Origin: Phycisphaera mikurensis NBRC 102666
Lineage (GTDB): Bacteria; Planctomycetota; Phycisphaerae; Phycisphaerales; SM1A02
NCBI GenBank assembly: GCA_945878575.1
Contig: CAMDUB010000014.1
Span: forward strand, 1 to 48,452
DNA: 48,452 bases
Reading direction: 5' to 3'
Below the pieces are notes generated by a model, which was given only the letters and a program-made list of their open reading frames with translations, was not told where the DNA came from and made no database searches. Shown one piece after another: positions 8,655 to 17,055 of this stretch. Both the position numbers and the translations under genes were made by a program. Numbering within the stretch: the stretch's first letter is position 1; each line of letters begins with the position of its first letter.

Positions 8655-9524
8655 ATGTCAGTGGCCACCATCCTCCTTCTGGCGCAGGAAGCCGGCGCGG
8701 AGAGTTCCACAGCAGTGAATTGGTTCATGCCCGGTAAGGGTGTGCTTTTAGTTTCACTGATCGTGGTTGTGGTGGCAGTCCTCGGCTCCATCTTGTGGGC
8801 GCGCGCGGGGCACTCGATTGTTGTTCGCAAAATCGCTGGACTTGATGCCGTTGATGAAGCCGTTGGCCGTGCCACCGAAATGGGCCGCCCAATTCTGTTC
8901 GTCCCCGGCATTCAGGACATGGACAACATCCAGACGGTGGCCGGCATCACCATCTTGAGCAAGGTTGCCAAGACTGCCGCCGAGTACGACGCCGACATTG
9001 AAGTACCGAACACCCGCTCCCTGGTGATGACCAGCGCACGCGAGGCCGTGCACGCCGCGTATCTCTCCGCAGGTCGCACTGATTCATACAACCCCGACCG
9101 TATTTATTACGTGAGTGACGAGCAGTTTGCGTTCGTTGCATACACCAGCGGTTTGATGGCGCGTAAGCGACCGGCCGCCTGTTTCTACTTTGGCTGTTTC
9201 TTCGCGGAAAGCCTGATTCTTGCGGAAAATGGCAATGCCATCGGCGCGATTCAGATTGCCGGAACCGCTGAGACCACACAGCTTCCATTCTTTGTTGCAA
9301 GCTGCGACTACACACTGATCGGCGAGGAATTCTTTGCCGCAAGTGCATACCTAAGTGGTGAGCCTGATCAATTGGGAACGCTGCTTGGGCAAGACATGAT
9401 CAAGGCGGTGGTATGGGTGATGATTGCGGTTGTCACGCTGGTGGCAACCATTGCTGCCGTCACTGAGTCTGCCGGAGTGACGCAGTTCATCACCAACCTG
9501 CGCATGTCGATGGGAGGCGGATGA
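8655..9524 (+). CDS. Membrane protein resembling DUF6754 (289 aa)
   Basis: The ATG at 8655 was chosen; an in-frame TTG at 8604 would add an unconvincing hydrophilic tail. One transmembrane helix lies near residues 28-48 (GVLLVSLIVVVVAVLGSILW) and another near the C-terminus (AVVWVMIAVVTLVATIAAV). Between them is a conserved-looking soluble domain with RPILFVPGIQDMDNIQTVAG, TSAREAVHAAYLSAGR and ACFYFGCFFAESLILAENG. From memory this matches the uncharacterised DUF6754 family, which I recall next to GlmL-like genes in other phyla; that needs a search. Role: probable integral component of the cluster's membrane complex. Confidence 0.8.
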   Translation: MSVATILLLAQEAGAESSTAVNWFMPGKGVLLVSLIVVVVAVLGSILWARAGHSIVVRKIAGLDAVDEAVGRATEMGRPILFVPGIQDMDNIQTVAGITILSKVAKTAAEYDADIEVPNTRSLVMTSAREAVHAAYLSAGRTDSYNPDRIYYVSDEQFAFVAYTSGLMARKRPAACFYFGCFFAESLILAENGNAIGAIQIAGTAETTQLPFFVASCDYTLIGEEFFAASAYLSGEPDQLGTLLGQDMIKAVVWVMIAVVTLVATIAAVTESAGVTQFITNLRMSMGGG

Positions 9525-9525
9525 C

Positions 9526-10230
9526 ATGAGTCGTACCGTCGCAGCCCTGGTTGCATCCATCGCCGGCTTGGTGATGGTGTTGACAGCCTTTGTTCAGCCG
9601 CTCGGATTCCTGGGAAGCGCCGTGGTGGACTGGTTCAACGTGCTGGCTGCCATTGCGTTTGTCTTGGGCGGCGCCAATCTCCTGAAGATGAATCTAATGA
9701 AGATCAGTGCGCGTGAGGCAGGCTGGGGATACTCAGCGGTCACGCTCGTGGCATTCTTACTGACGCTTTCGGTGGGCATCTTGAAGGTTGGCGTACATCC
9801 TGACGCGCTGCACCCCAATGTGGCCTTCTCCGGTGACAAAGAAGCGATCGGCGCGCCCTTCTGGTGGCTCTACGAATACGCGATGAGCCCAATCACCAGC
9901 ACGCTGTTTGCACTGCTGGCTTTCTACGTAGCCAGCGCCGCATTCCGCGCGTTCCGTGCGAAGAACACCGCGGCAATCTTGCTTCTGGGCACGGCATTCA
10001 TTGTGCTGCTTGGCCGTGTGTATGTGGGCGTACTGATCACCTCATGGATCCCAGCCGACAACGCGTGGGTGGCATGGTTGCGCTTGGAAAATCTCAGCAG
10101 CATCATCATGAGTGTCTTCAACAACGCCGGTACGCGCGCCATGATGATTGGCATTGCGATCGGCGTTGCGGCCACAAGCCTCAAGATCTTGGTTGGCCTC
10201 GACCGCAGCTACCTCGGGCAGGGCGACTGA
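9526..10230 (+). CDS. Six-helix membrane protein of the cluster (234 aa)
   Basis: The ATG at 9526 follows the previous stop by one base and is preceded by GGGAGG 6 to 8 bases upstream. About six hydrophobic segments are visible (for example AALVASIAGLVMVLTAFVQP, WFNVLAAIAFVLGGANLL and the C-terminal GIAIGVAATSLKILVGL). The loop after segment three contains an acidic, exposed stretch. No transport or enzymatic motif is recognised. Close packing with 8655-9524 and 10232-11167 implies a co-assembled membrane complex. Function unknown. Confidence 0.8.
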   Translation: MSRTVAALVASIAGLVMVLTAFVQPLGFLGSAVVDWFNVLAAIAFVLGGANLLKMNLMKISAREAGWGYSAVTLVAFLLTLSVGILKVGVHPDALHPNVAFSGDKEAIGAPFWWLYEYAMSPITSTLFALLAFYVASAAFRAFRAKNTAAILLLGTAFIVLLGRVYVGVLITSWIPADNAWVAWLRLENLSSIIMSVFNNAGTRAMMIGIAIGVAATSLKILVGLDRSYLGQGD

Positions 10231-10231
10231 C

Positions 10232-11167
10232 ATGGCATCAAACGACCACAACACCAACGCCCGCCATGGCACGTTCCTTTCCCGGCTCGATGCGATCGAC
10301 CGCCGCTGGATCTTTTTGATGATGGCGCTAGCAGTTGCTGGCCCGATCATCTGGGTGGGCATCACTGGTAAGACATTCCCAGAAACACCAACACCCGCAG
10401 TGCAGGGCGCGTTCGACGCCATTGAACGATTGCCGGAAGGCTCGCGAGTGTTGGTCTCCTTCGACTTTGATCCTGCCAGCGCCGGCGAATTGCAGCCAAT
10501 GGCAACCGCCATCATCCATCACTGTGCGATGCGGAAATTGCGCATCTGTGGGATGACCTTGTGGGCACCCGGCGGTCCGCTGATCGGGGCAACATTCACC
10601 GATGTCATCGGCAATGATCCGACCTATGTGTACGGCGTGAACTTTGTTGACCTTGGCTATCAATCCGGCAACGAAGGCGTGATGAAGCAGGTGGGAACCG
10701 ACTTCCCCCGTGCCTTTCCGAGCGATGCACGCAGCACCCCGTTTGCGCAGGTTCCGATGCTCAAGGACATCCAAAAACTCACCGACTTTGACCTACTGGT
10801 CAGCGTGAGTGCCGGATATCCAGGTTCAAAGGAATGGATTCAGTACGGCGTCTCGCCGACCATGACCGGTGGTAAGCCGCTGCCGTTTGTTGCCGGTGCC
10901 ACGGGTGTGCAGACTCCACAACTCATTCCGTACTACCCCGGTCAAATGGCTGGCGTGTTGGGCGCCATCAAGGGCGCTGCGGAGTATGAGTCGCTGGTCA
11001 ACACCAAATTGCGTTCGATGGATTCCGGAAAGCCGATCGCACCGAAGTTCCAAGAGGCGCAGCGCCGCATGGCACCGCAGTTGGTGGCGCACGTTCTGAT
11101 GGTGGGACTGATTGTGGTTGGCAATGTGATCTTCTTCGCGGGTCGTCGCAAGGGAGCACACGCATGA
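10232..11167 (+). CDS. Bitopic membrane protein with large exoplasmic alpha/beta domain (311 aa)
   Basis: The ATG at 10232 is one base after the previous stop. One membrane helix lies at about 26-46 (RWIFLMMALAVAGPIIWVGI) and one near the C-terminus (LVAHVLMVGLIVVGNVIFFA). The roughly 220-residue domain between them is probably outside the cytoplasm. It contains GSRVLVSFDFDPASAGELQP and FVDLGYQSGNEGVMKQVG, suggesting an alpha/beta fold, and also FDLLVSVSAGYPGSKEWIQY. No catalytic motif could be assigned. It overlaps the next gene by ATGA. Function unknown. Confidence 0.8.
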   Translation: MASNDHNTNARHGTFLSRLDAIDRRWIFLMMALAVAGPIIWVGITGKTFPETPTPAVQGAFDAIERLPEGSRVLVSFDFDPASAGELQPMATAIIHHCAMRKLRICGMTLWAPGGPLIGATFTDVIGNDPTYVYGVNFVDLGYQSGNEGVMKQVGTDFPRAFPSDARSTPFAQVPMLKDIQKLTDFDLLVSVSAGYPGSKEWIQYGVSPTMTGGKPLPFVAGATGVQTPQLIPYYPGQMAGVLGAIKGAAEYESLVNTKLRSMDSGKPIAPKFQEAQRRMAPQLVAHVLMVGLIVVGNVIFFAGRRKGAHA

Positions 11168-12294
11168 GCACCATGGGATCCACCGGATCACCGTTGAATG
11201 ACCCCGCAGTTGCGCGGCGCGCGCATCGCATGATGCTGGTCGTGCTTGCTGTGATCGGTGTGCTCTTGGTGGTGCGCTCGTTCATCGGCACGACGGTCGG
11301 TACCGGCGAGGCGGCGCGCAACACGCACGGCTTTGGCATGGTCTATGTGGAGCGCGCCGAGCAGGGATTTGTGAGTGAGCACGTGAGTGAGACTGGCAAG
11401 GATGGCGTAGCGGTAGAGGTCACCAAGTGGAAGCCGGTTGCTCCTGGCCAGAAGCCAGAAGTCTCTTGGACCAACTGGAATGAGACCACTGGCGATGCAT
11501 GGGCCACCGCTTCGATGAAGGACTCTGCGCAGTCGACGATTGAAGTGAGTTGGACACGCACGGTGGGCGTGTGGGCCGCGGCGATCATGACGCTTTGCGT
11601 GTTCAGCTTCCTGTGGCGCGACAATCCGGGATACAAGTTGGCGGAGTCGGTGGTCATTGGCGTCAGCGCTGGATATTGGATGGTGGTGGCGCTGTGGGAC
11701 ACCTTGGTGCCGAAGCTCGTAGGCGCGCTCGCGCCGGGGTGGACGAAGACGAACCTCATGCCATCCTTTGATGCCGTGGGTGTCGACTGGTGGGCGCTGG
11801 TGCCGCTCGGCCTCGGGTTGCTACTCCTGTGCAGACTTTCGTCGCGCGCTTCGTGGCTCGGCGTCTTCCCGCTGGCGTTCATCGTTGGAACATTTGCTGG
11901 TCTGAAGTTTGTGCAGTATGTAGAGGCGGACTTGGTGGCACAGGTGGCAACCATGTTCGACCCACTGGTAGTGGTCAAGCATCAGGCAGCAGTCGGCGCA
12001 GATGCTGCCACGATTGCCGCCTCGCCCATCGATTGGGCAGGAAGCGTGGGCGCCTCGCTTGCGGCGACCTTGATATTTGTGGGCGTGCTTACCGTGCTTG
12101 CGTATTTCTTCTTCTCCGCTGAGCACAAGGGTGTGTTGGGTCGCACCGCCAAGGTGGGCGTTTGGTATCTCATGATCACCTTCGGAGCCAGCTTTGGCTT
12201 CACGGTCATGGGCCGCATCGCACTGCTTGCCGCGCGCTTTGAGTTTGTGTTCGATGACTGGCTGTGGCTGATCGATCCGGCTGGGAAACACTAG
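11164..12294 (+). CDS. Polytopic membrane protein, last gene of the cluster (376 aa)
   Basis: The start ATG overlaps the previous stop (ATGA), indicating translational coupling. The first helix is at about 24-44 (MLVVLAVIGVLLVVRSFIG). It is followed by a hydrophilic exoplasmic region of about 95 residues with several Trp, then six or so helices from about residue 135 onward (WAAAIMTLCVFSFLW, VVIGVSAGYWMVVALW, WALVPLGLGLLLLCRL and others). It ends at FDDWLWLIDPAGKH. No known family is recognised. It closes the operon; 146 bases of intergenic sequence follow. Confidence 0.8.
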   Translation: MSTMGSTGSPLNDPAVARRAHRMMLVVLAVIGVLLVVRSFIGTTVGTGEAARNTHGFGMVYVERAEQGFVSEHVSETGKDGVAVEVTKWKPVAPGQKPEVSWTNWNETTGDAWATASMKDSAQSTIEVSWTRTVGVWAAAIMTLCVFSFLWRDNPGYKLAESVVIGVSAGYWMVVALWDTLVPKLVGALAPGWTKTNLMPSFDAVGVDWWALVPLGLGLLLLCRLSSRASWLGVFPLAFIVGTFAGLKFVQYVEADLVAQVATMFDPLVVVKHQAAVGADAATIAASPIDWAGSVGASLAATLIFVGVLTVLAYFFFSAEHKGVLGRTAKVGVWYLMITFGASFGFTVMGRIALLAARFEFVFDDWLWLIDPAGKH

Positions 12295-12420
12295 AACTAT
12301 TGAGCGATTGATTTCGACGCCGATCCCACGCCAATATCGCGGGCACCGATAAGTGTTCTGCGTTTCTAAACCATTTCTGAACGCAATTTGGCGCGTAAAG
12401 CGCGCGGGCGATCCCTTCAG

Positions 12421-12436
12421 GCGCACTAGTGTGCGC
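12421..12436 (+). promoter_or_regulatory. Perfect hairpin just before a start codon
   Basis: GCGCAC-TAGT-GTGCGC forms a 6-bp stem with a 4-base loop, ending 4 bases before the ATG at 12441. It occupies the place of a ribosome binding site, so it may limit translation initiation, or be part of a terminator or operator. Confidence 0.4.
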
Positions 12437-12440
12437 GTTC

Positions 12441-13244
12441 ATGAAGTCCGCTCGCACCATCATCTCGGCGCTCGTCCTTGCCGGCGTTGCCATTGGGATC
12501 TTGGGAGCCAACGCTTCCGATCGATTCATCACCAACACACTGACGCAGCAGTGGGAACCGATCATTACTGGTACCGGAGATCTGGCGCCTTCCAAGAAAC
12601 TGTTGCGGTTCACAACGAGCGGCGGAGTGGATTCCATTCCGGATCCGCTCTATGGCGCGTCAACGTGCACCTGCTACATCGCGGAGTTCAGACTGCCGCG
12701 CGTGTCATGGACCGTGAGTGTGGACGCGAAGCAGTCGATTGCAGCGTCAGCCCTGCCGCCGGATTCCGAATTCCTGACATACATTCGATCGGTGCAACAG
12801 GACTTTCTATTCCCGTTCGAGACCCGCTACGAATTCAGCATGTACGTCAAGGTGACGCCCGCTGGCTCAGCGATTGGTTACTCGGCGTTTCAGGTCACCA
12901 TAAACCTCTTCACCGGAGAGTCGGTTCGAGTGGAAGTGGTGTCCGATGAAGTTGCGCTTCCAAAATCATCGAAGAAGTTCTCAGGAAAGCTGGTGTATTC
13001 GTACAACTCAACCAGCGACCTGCTCACCATGCAGTTTGGCAGGAACACCCTGACCATTCCGGGGTACGTAAACACGTTCCTGCCGAGCAAGGATGTGTTC
13101 TTCTGGCAGCCCGTGGTTGGTATCGGGTGCTCCGCTAATTACGAGTCGGCTGATCCGCCGGTCACGATTCAGCCGTTTACCTTCGGGAACTTCCGGGCAT
13201 CGAATCTGACGCTGCCAGGCCAACGTCCCGAGCCGGTTCCGTGA
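12441..13244 (+). CDS. Secreted protein of unknown function (267 aa)
   Basis: A signal peptide is visible (MKSARTIISALVLAGVAIGI, cut near ANA at about 25). The mature part is mostly beta-strand-like with alternating polar and apolar residues, and a Cys-x-Cys pair in STCTCY. There is a single further Cys near 230 and no transmembrane segment. The alternation and the FTFGNF segment near the end suggest a jelly-roll or lectin-like fold, but no family is recognised. The ATG at 12441 is preferred to an in-frame GTG at 12429 because it gives a better signal peptide. It may be a substrate of the type II system further on (inference). Confidence 0.75.
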   Translation: MKSARTIISALVLAGVAIGILGANASDRFITNTLTQQWEPIITGTGDLAPSKKLLRFTTSGGVDSIPDPLYGASTCTCYIAEFRLPRVSWTVSVDAKQSIAASALPPDSEFLTYIRSVQQDFLFPFETRYEFSMYVKVTPAGSAIGYSAFQVTINLFTGESVRVEVVSDEVALPKSSKKFSGKLVYSYNSTSDLLTMQFGRNTLTIPGYVNTFLPSKDVFFWQPVVGIGCSANYESADPPVTIQPFTFGNFRASNLTLPGQRPEPVP

Positions 13245-13250
13245 GGCGCA

Positions 13251-13266
13251 GCCCCGCCGGGGCGCG
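13251..13266 (+). terminator. Possible stem-loop after the secreted-protein gene
   Basis: GCCCC-GCC-GGGGC with flanking CGC/GCG pairing lies 7 bases after the stop at 13244. There is no T-run, so Rho-independent termination is weak at best. Confidence 0.3.
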
Positions 13267-13270
13267 TAAC

Positions 13271-13276
13271 TAGAAT
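13271..13276 (+). promoter_or_regulatory. Candidate -10 element of pdxA (leaderless)
   Basis: TAGAAT is followed by 6 bases and then the pdxA ATG. No Shine-Dalgarno site is present, so transcription probably starts at or next to the start codon. Confidence 0.45.
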
Positions 13277-13282
13277 CTCGGT

Positions 13283-14395
13283 ATGAGCTCTACGGTCCCG
13301 GTCCTTGGCATCACGATGGGAGATCCCCTGGGGATCGGTCCTGAGGTGATCGTCAAAGCACTGGCTGACCCAGCGATTCGGCGGATGGCGAACTTTGTGA
13401 TTTACGGTCGTAACGAGACGCTGCTTGCGGCGGCTGATCGCGCGCGCGTTGGTCTTGATTGGTTTCGCGTTGATGCAGCGAGTGAACGTGCTCAGGATGG
13501 ATCAGTACTGCAGCCGTTGGTGCTTGATTACACATCCGAAGGTTTGCTTGATGCTTCCCGCCCCGGACCAACGCGATTCGGTGGACTACTTTCCAAAGCG
13601 TTTGTTGAAGATGCCATCACTGACGCAATGCGCGCGCCGAGTGATCCACGCCGGCTCGATGCCATAGTGACCGGTCCGATCAGCAAGGAGAGTTGGTCGA
13701 TCGCCGGATTCAAGTGGCCAGGGCACACGGAACTCCTTGCGTTCCGCACCAAGTCAAAGCGTCACTCCATGATGTTCAGTTCACCGCGCTTGCGAGTAGC
13801 GCTGGCAACGGCGCACTTGCCGCTCATGGATGTTCGCAATGTGTTGACCATTGGCAAGGTCTATGACCCGATTGATCTTGGACATCAATTCTGCCAGCAA
13901 TTGGGCATCGCCAAGCCGCGTATTGCGGTGTGTGGCTTGAATCCGCATGCGGGCGAGAATGGGATGTTTGGTGACGAAGAGGGTCGCGTCATTCGCCCGG
14001 CGATTGAAGCTGCGCGACGTATTGGTATTGATGCCAACGGTCCGTTCCCGGGTGACACGGTGTTCATTGCAGCCGCAGCGGGCGAGTGGGACTTGGTGGT
14101 GGCGATGTATCACGATCAGGGGCTGATTCCTGTGAAACTGCTCGGTTGGGACAAGGCCGTCAATGTCACGGTTGGATTGCCGATTGTGCGCACCAGCCCC
14201 GACCACGGCACCGCGTTTGACATTGCGGGGCAGGGTCGCGCGAGCGAAGGCAGCATGAAAGCGGCTATTGAACTGGCGGTGCGACTGGCTGCGCAGCGCC
14301 GCACCAACTGGTCAAGTCCCCATCCGCGCGGACTTGGACAACCAGGGGTTGCTGGTGATGCCGGCGCGATGGCTACGACTGACGACGATGACTAA
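13283..14395 (+). CDS. pdxA: 4-hydroxythreonine-4-phosphate dehydrogenase
   Basis: PdxA oxidises 4-phosphohydroxy-L-threonine with NAD in the DXP-dependent pyridoxal-5-phosphate pathway, in the cytoplasm. Diagnostic motifs are GITMGDPLGIGPEV at the N-terminus, VTGPISKESW, and the three metal-ligand histidines in WPGHTELLA, TAHLPL and MYHDQGLIPVK. NVTVGLPIVRTSPDHGTAFD is the C-terminal signature. The length is usual for the family, with a 25-residue non-conserved tail ending in DDDD. The stop overlaps the stop of the convergent cupin gene by 4 bases. Confidence 0.96.
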   Translation: MSSTVPVLGITMGDPLGIGPEVIVKALADPAIRRMANFVIYGRNETLLAAADRARVGLDWFRVDAASERAQDGSVLQPLVLDYTSEGLLDASRPGPTRFGGLLSKAFVEDAITDAMRAPSDPRRLDAIVTGPISKESWSIAGFKWPGHTELLAFRTKSKRHSMMFSSPRLRVALATAHLPLMDVRNVLTIGKVYDPIDLGHQFCQQLGIAKPRIAVCGLNPHAGENGMFGDEEGRVIRPAIEAARRIGIDANGPFPGDTVFIAAAAGEWDLVVAMYHDQGLIPVKLLGWDKAVNVTVGLPIVRTSPDHGTAFDIAGQGRASEGSMKAAIELAVRLAAQRRTNWSSPHPRGLGQPGVAGDAGAMATTDDDD

Positions 14396-14865
14396 TGAGT
14401 GACGGGGGCGGGCTCCCAGCCTGGGGGCGCCATTTCAAAGTGCGCAAATTCGAACGCGGGTGCTACCACGCATCCCACCAATGTCCACGCGCCGTTCGGG
14501 CGCGCTGCTTGCCACCAACCACGTGGCACCACGGCTTGTGGCTGTTGTCCGGCAGCAAGGTCGTTGCCAAGGATGATGGATGTTCTTGATTGCGTAGTTG
14601 GGCCAGCGATTTCAAGTTGCAACGGATCGCCGTCATGGAACAACCAGTGTTCATCGGCGTCGACGCGGTGCCAGCGGCTTTGCTCACCTGCAGCAAGTAG
14701 GAAAAGGATGCACGTACTCGCGCCGCGTGGAGCATCCGGTGCACGGAAGGTCTCACGAAAGAAACCGCCCTCGGGGTGGCGAACCAACCCGAGGGCGGAG
14801 ATCATTTCTTCAGCAGTACGCCGCGTGGCGGGCGCGTTCATCGGGCGTGGATCACGATTATCCAT
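14392..14865 (-). CDS. DUF985-type cupin protein (157 aa)
   Basis: Matches the Cupin_5/DUF985 family. Visible are LGLVRHPEGGFFRETFRA at the start of the fold, FLLAAGEQSRWHRVDADEHW with the cupin His/Glu residues, FHDGDPLQLEI, and VVPRGWWQAARP. The family is a single-domain cupin of unclear physiological role; some members may act on sugars or sugar-like compounds. It is the last gene of a minus-strand run fau - L,D-transpeptidase - cupin, 11 bases after the transpeptidase stop. An internal Met at codon 9 (MNAPATRR) is an alternative start. Confidence 0.9.
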   Translation of the reverse strand: MDNRDPRPMNAPATRRTAEEMISALGLVRHPEGGFFRETFRAPDAPRGASTCILFLLAAGEQSRWHRVDADEHWLFHDGDPLQLEIAGPTTQSRTSIILGNDLAAGQQPQAVVPRGWWQAARPNGAWTLVGCVVAPAFEFAHFEMAPPGWEPAPVTH

Positions 14866-14876
14866 GCGCGCTTCGG

Positions 14877-16100
14877 TTAGCGAATCACAATGGTGCTTGA
14901 TTCACCGATGAGTTCATAGACCACTTGTACTTCAGCGTCACCAAGGCGGACGCAGCCCATCGACATTTGCTTGCCGATTGATTGCGGTTCCACGGTGCCG
15001 TGGATTCCGTAGCCCGTGAACTTGACGGTCTCAGGTGTTGTGCCTTGCAGACCGATCCAGCGTTCGCCGATCGGATTCTTTGGATCGTTGGACTTGAACT
15101 TCTCACCAGTGCGCGGGTTGGACCACTCTGGATCAATCAGTTTGGAGCCAGTGCGCACTTTGAATGTTCCCACTGGAGTGGAGTCATTGGTGCCGACGCC
15201 GCATGGGAAGCTGGCAACCATGACGCGCTCCGAGCCGGTGCCTGCATAGATATTGAATCGGTAGTCAGCCTTGATCACTTCGCCATCGAATGGTCCGTGT
15301 GCAAGTTTCAGGCGCATGTCGGCGCGCAGGGCTTTTTCACTGGCAATCTGGTTGATGCGCTGGATGAATCGCCAATCGATCGCGAGTTTTTCACGACTGG
15401 TGATCCGCGCGAAACTATCGCCTTTCTTCACCACGTAGCTCTGGCTAGAAATGTCGCCAGGAACGATGTTGGGTGAGAAGAACAAGGCCGTCGCAAGGGT
15501 GTTGATGCCCACGTACGCCTGTGTGCGCTCGGTGGCGCTGAGTGCATTTGAATCAAGCAGTCGCGTAAGTTCGACGCGGGCGCGGATTGGATCCGAAGCG
15601 ATCATGGCGTTTGCTTGCTGGATTCGCTGTGATGCATTTCCGAGCGTTGCTGCTGGCGTTGTTGCTGGAGTTCCAGGTGTGCCGGCAATGCCCGCGGCGG
15701 CTGCGCCGGTCACGGCGGACTGTGCAGTGGTGACCGTCGTGGCGGCGGCTGTGCCGAGTGGGGCTGTGGGAGTGGTGGTCGCGGTGTTTGCACCACTGGT
15801 GATGGCGGGTCCACCGATGGCTGCGTTGATGTCGGCGGCGGTTGCGTTGACAACAATGGTGTTGGTGTCGGCTGTTGTTGCCGTTGTCGCCTCATCGGCG
15901 TTCAGCGGATCAGTGATGGCTGCAGCGGTTTCGGATTTCACCTCCGGACTTTCGCTCTTGTGCGTCAGGAACCATCCTGCAGCAGCGCCGCCAAGTCCAA
16001 TCGCCGCAACGGCGATGAACAGCGAACGCATCCCCTGGGCATTGCGAGCACCAGAAGAAATAGGCGAGTGGGAACGGGGCGACTGGCTAGGAAGGGTCAT
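14877..16100 (-). CDS. LysM and YkuD L,D-transpeptidase (407 aa)
   Basis: An N-terminal membrane anchor or uncleaved signal lies at about 25-45 (MRSLFIAVAAIGLGGAAAGW). An Ala/Thr-rich linker follows, then a helical region, a LysM-like module (SYVVKKGDSFARI, about 215-265) and a YkuD catalytic domain (about 275-407). The catalytic region has HGTVEP and SMGCVRL with the nucleophilic Cys near residue 380; the usual SHGC His is Met here. Likely role: 3-3 peptidoglycan cross-linking or attachment of proteins to peptidoglycan in the periplasm. Its presence argues that this planctomycete makes peptidoglycan. The start at 16100 (MTLPSQSPRSHS) was chosen over a longer frame whose extra residues lack sense. 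Confidence 0.92.
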   Translation of the reverse strand: MTLPSQSPRSHSPISSGARNAQGMRSLFIAVAAIGLGGAAAGWFLTHKSESPEVKSETAAAITDPLNADEATTATTADTNTIVVNATAADINAAIGGPAITSGANTATTTPTAPLGTAAATTVTTAQSAVTGAAAAGIAGTPGTPATTPAATLGNASQRIQQANAMIASDPIRARVELTRLLDSNALSATERTQAYVGINTLATALFFSPNIVPGDISSQSYVVKKGDSFARITSREKLAIDWRFIQRINQIASEKALRADMRLKLAHGPFDGEVIKADYRFNIYAGTGSERVMVASFPCGVGTNDSTPVGTFKVRTGSKLIDPEWSNPRTGEKFKSNDPKNPIGERWIGLQGTTPETVKFTGYGIHGTVEPQSIGKQMSMGCVRLGDAEVQVVYELIGESSTIVIR

Positions 16101-16240
16101 CCTTGACCTCGTGTGCAAGCGGTGCGAGCGGGAGCGCGGCGTCCAATGCCGCGCATCTGTGTGACATCGGCATTGTGCCACAATTTGCCGCAGTGATTGC
16201 GCGGGTTTCTGAGCGTCGCCGGGATTGGGCCAGTGGTGGT

Positions 16241-16909
16241 TTACGGCGCGAGACTGGCGGCAGCGATGACCTGTTTCTCGGTGACCACAAAGTGCATGGG
16301 AACGTCGTGCGGTTCGGTGGGCAGTACGTCGACCAGTTGCCCGTCCGGGATGACTCCGATACGCAGGGTGTGCGGCGCAAGGGTTGCGAGGAATCGGTCG
16401 TAGACACCTGCGCCTCGGCCGAGCCGGTGCCCGCGCCGGTCGAAGGCGAGACCAGGGACGATCACGGCGGTCAGGGTGGCGGTGCGAATCGGGGCATGGG
16501 CGCGAGGGACGGGCATGTCCCAGGCGTCGGGCTCACACTGGTCGCGGTGCCAAGTGCCGTCGGCGATGAACTCTGGGTGCACGCCGACGGGCTGGAGGAT
16601 CGCCGAGCGGCTTGAGCCCCAGCCGACACTTAGGCCCCATTTAGCGGAGATCGCCCATGATCCAAGCATGATCGGATCAATTTCGCCACGGATTGGCACA
16701 TATAACATGACGCGATAGTCGGTTGAATCAGTGGAGATCGGCGCATGATCGCGTAAGATCGGCACAATATCGGCACATAATTGCCCGCTGATCCGGAAGG
16801 TATGGTCCGCCTGGTGCTTGGATGCCTGGCGGGCCCACGCGCGAAACGACGCCTTTGAAGCGTCGGAATTTGGGGGTGCGCTGGAATGGTTGAAACTGTT
16901 GTCAGGCAA
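16241..16909 (-). CDS. 5-formyltetrahydrofolate cyclo-ligase
   Basis: The family converts 5-formyl-THF to 5,10-methenyl-THF with ATP. The C-terminal signature VPGLAFDRRGHRLGRGAGVYDRF is clear, with the family's Asp, Gly and Tyr residues, and EIDPIMLG precedes it. The N-terminal helix SFRAWARQASKHQADHTFRI corresponds to the usual KxxLR...R helix and requires the upstream start. The start codon at 16909 is TTG (no suitable ATG; the frame stays open a little further upstream), so the exact start is uncertain. It is divergent from glmS and probably the first gene of a run with the L,D-transpeptidase and cupin, although 140 bases separate it from the transpeptidase. Confidence 0.88.
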   Translation of the reverse strand: MPDNSFNHSSAPPNSDASKASFRAWARQASKHQADHTFRISGQLCADIVPILRDHAPISTDSTDYRVMLYVPIRGEIDPIMLGSWAISAKWGLSVGWGSSRSAILQPVGVHPEFIADGTWHRDQCEPDAWDMPVPRAHAPIRTATLTAVIVPGLAFDRRGHRLGRGAGVYDRFLATLAPHTLRIGVIPDGQLVDVLPTEPHDVPMHFVVTEKQVIAAASLAP

Positions 16910-17055
16910 TGAATTGTGTCCACTCTGAGCAAATGTTGAGCAAAGAACCGCGGAAGTATGCGATCGTAGTCGGTCGGTCTCGCCGACAATATCCTCTCCG
17001 GCATACCCCGCGAAGCTCGCGGAAGCCGGCCACTTCGGTCAGGAGCCCCTCGAAC

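Noticed and set aside
16911-16920. Third occurrence of GAATTGTGTC, also found at 1701 and 4998, near divergent fau/glmS
   Set aside because: Two copies are part of one duplication. A single extra 10-mer in 48 kb is within chance, and the flanks do not align well.
16910-17055. Possible glmS ribozyme upstream of glmS
   Set aside because: No AGCGCCAGAAC-type core or self-cleavage fold was seen; only two short hairpins.
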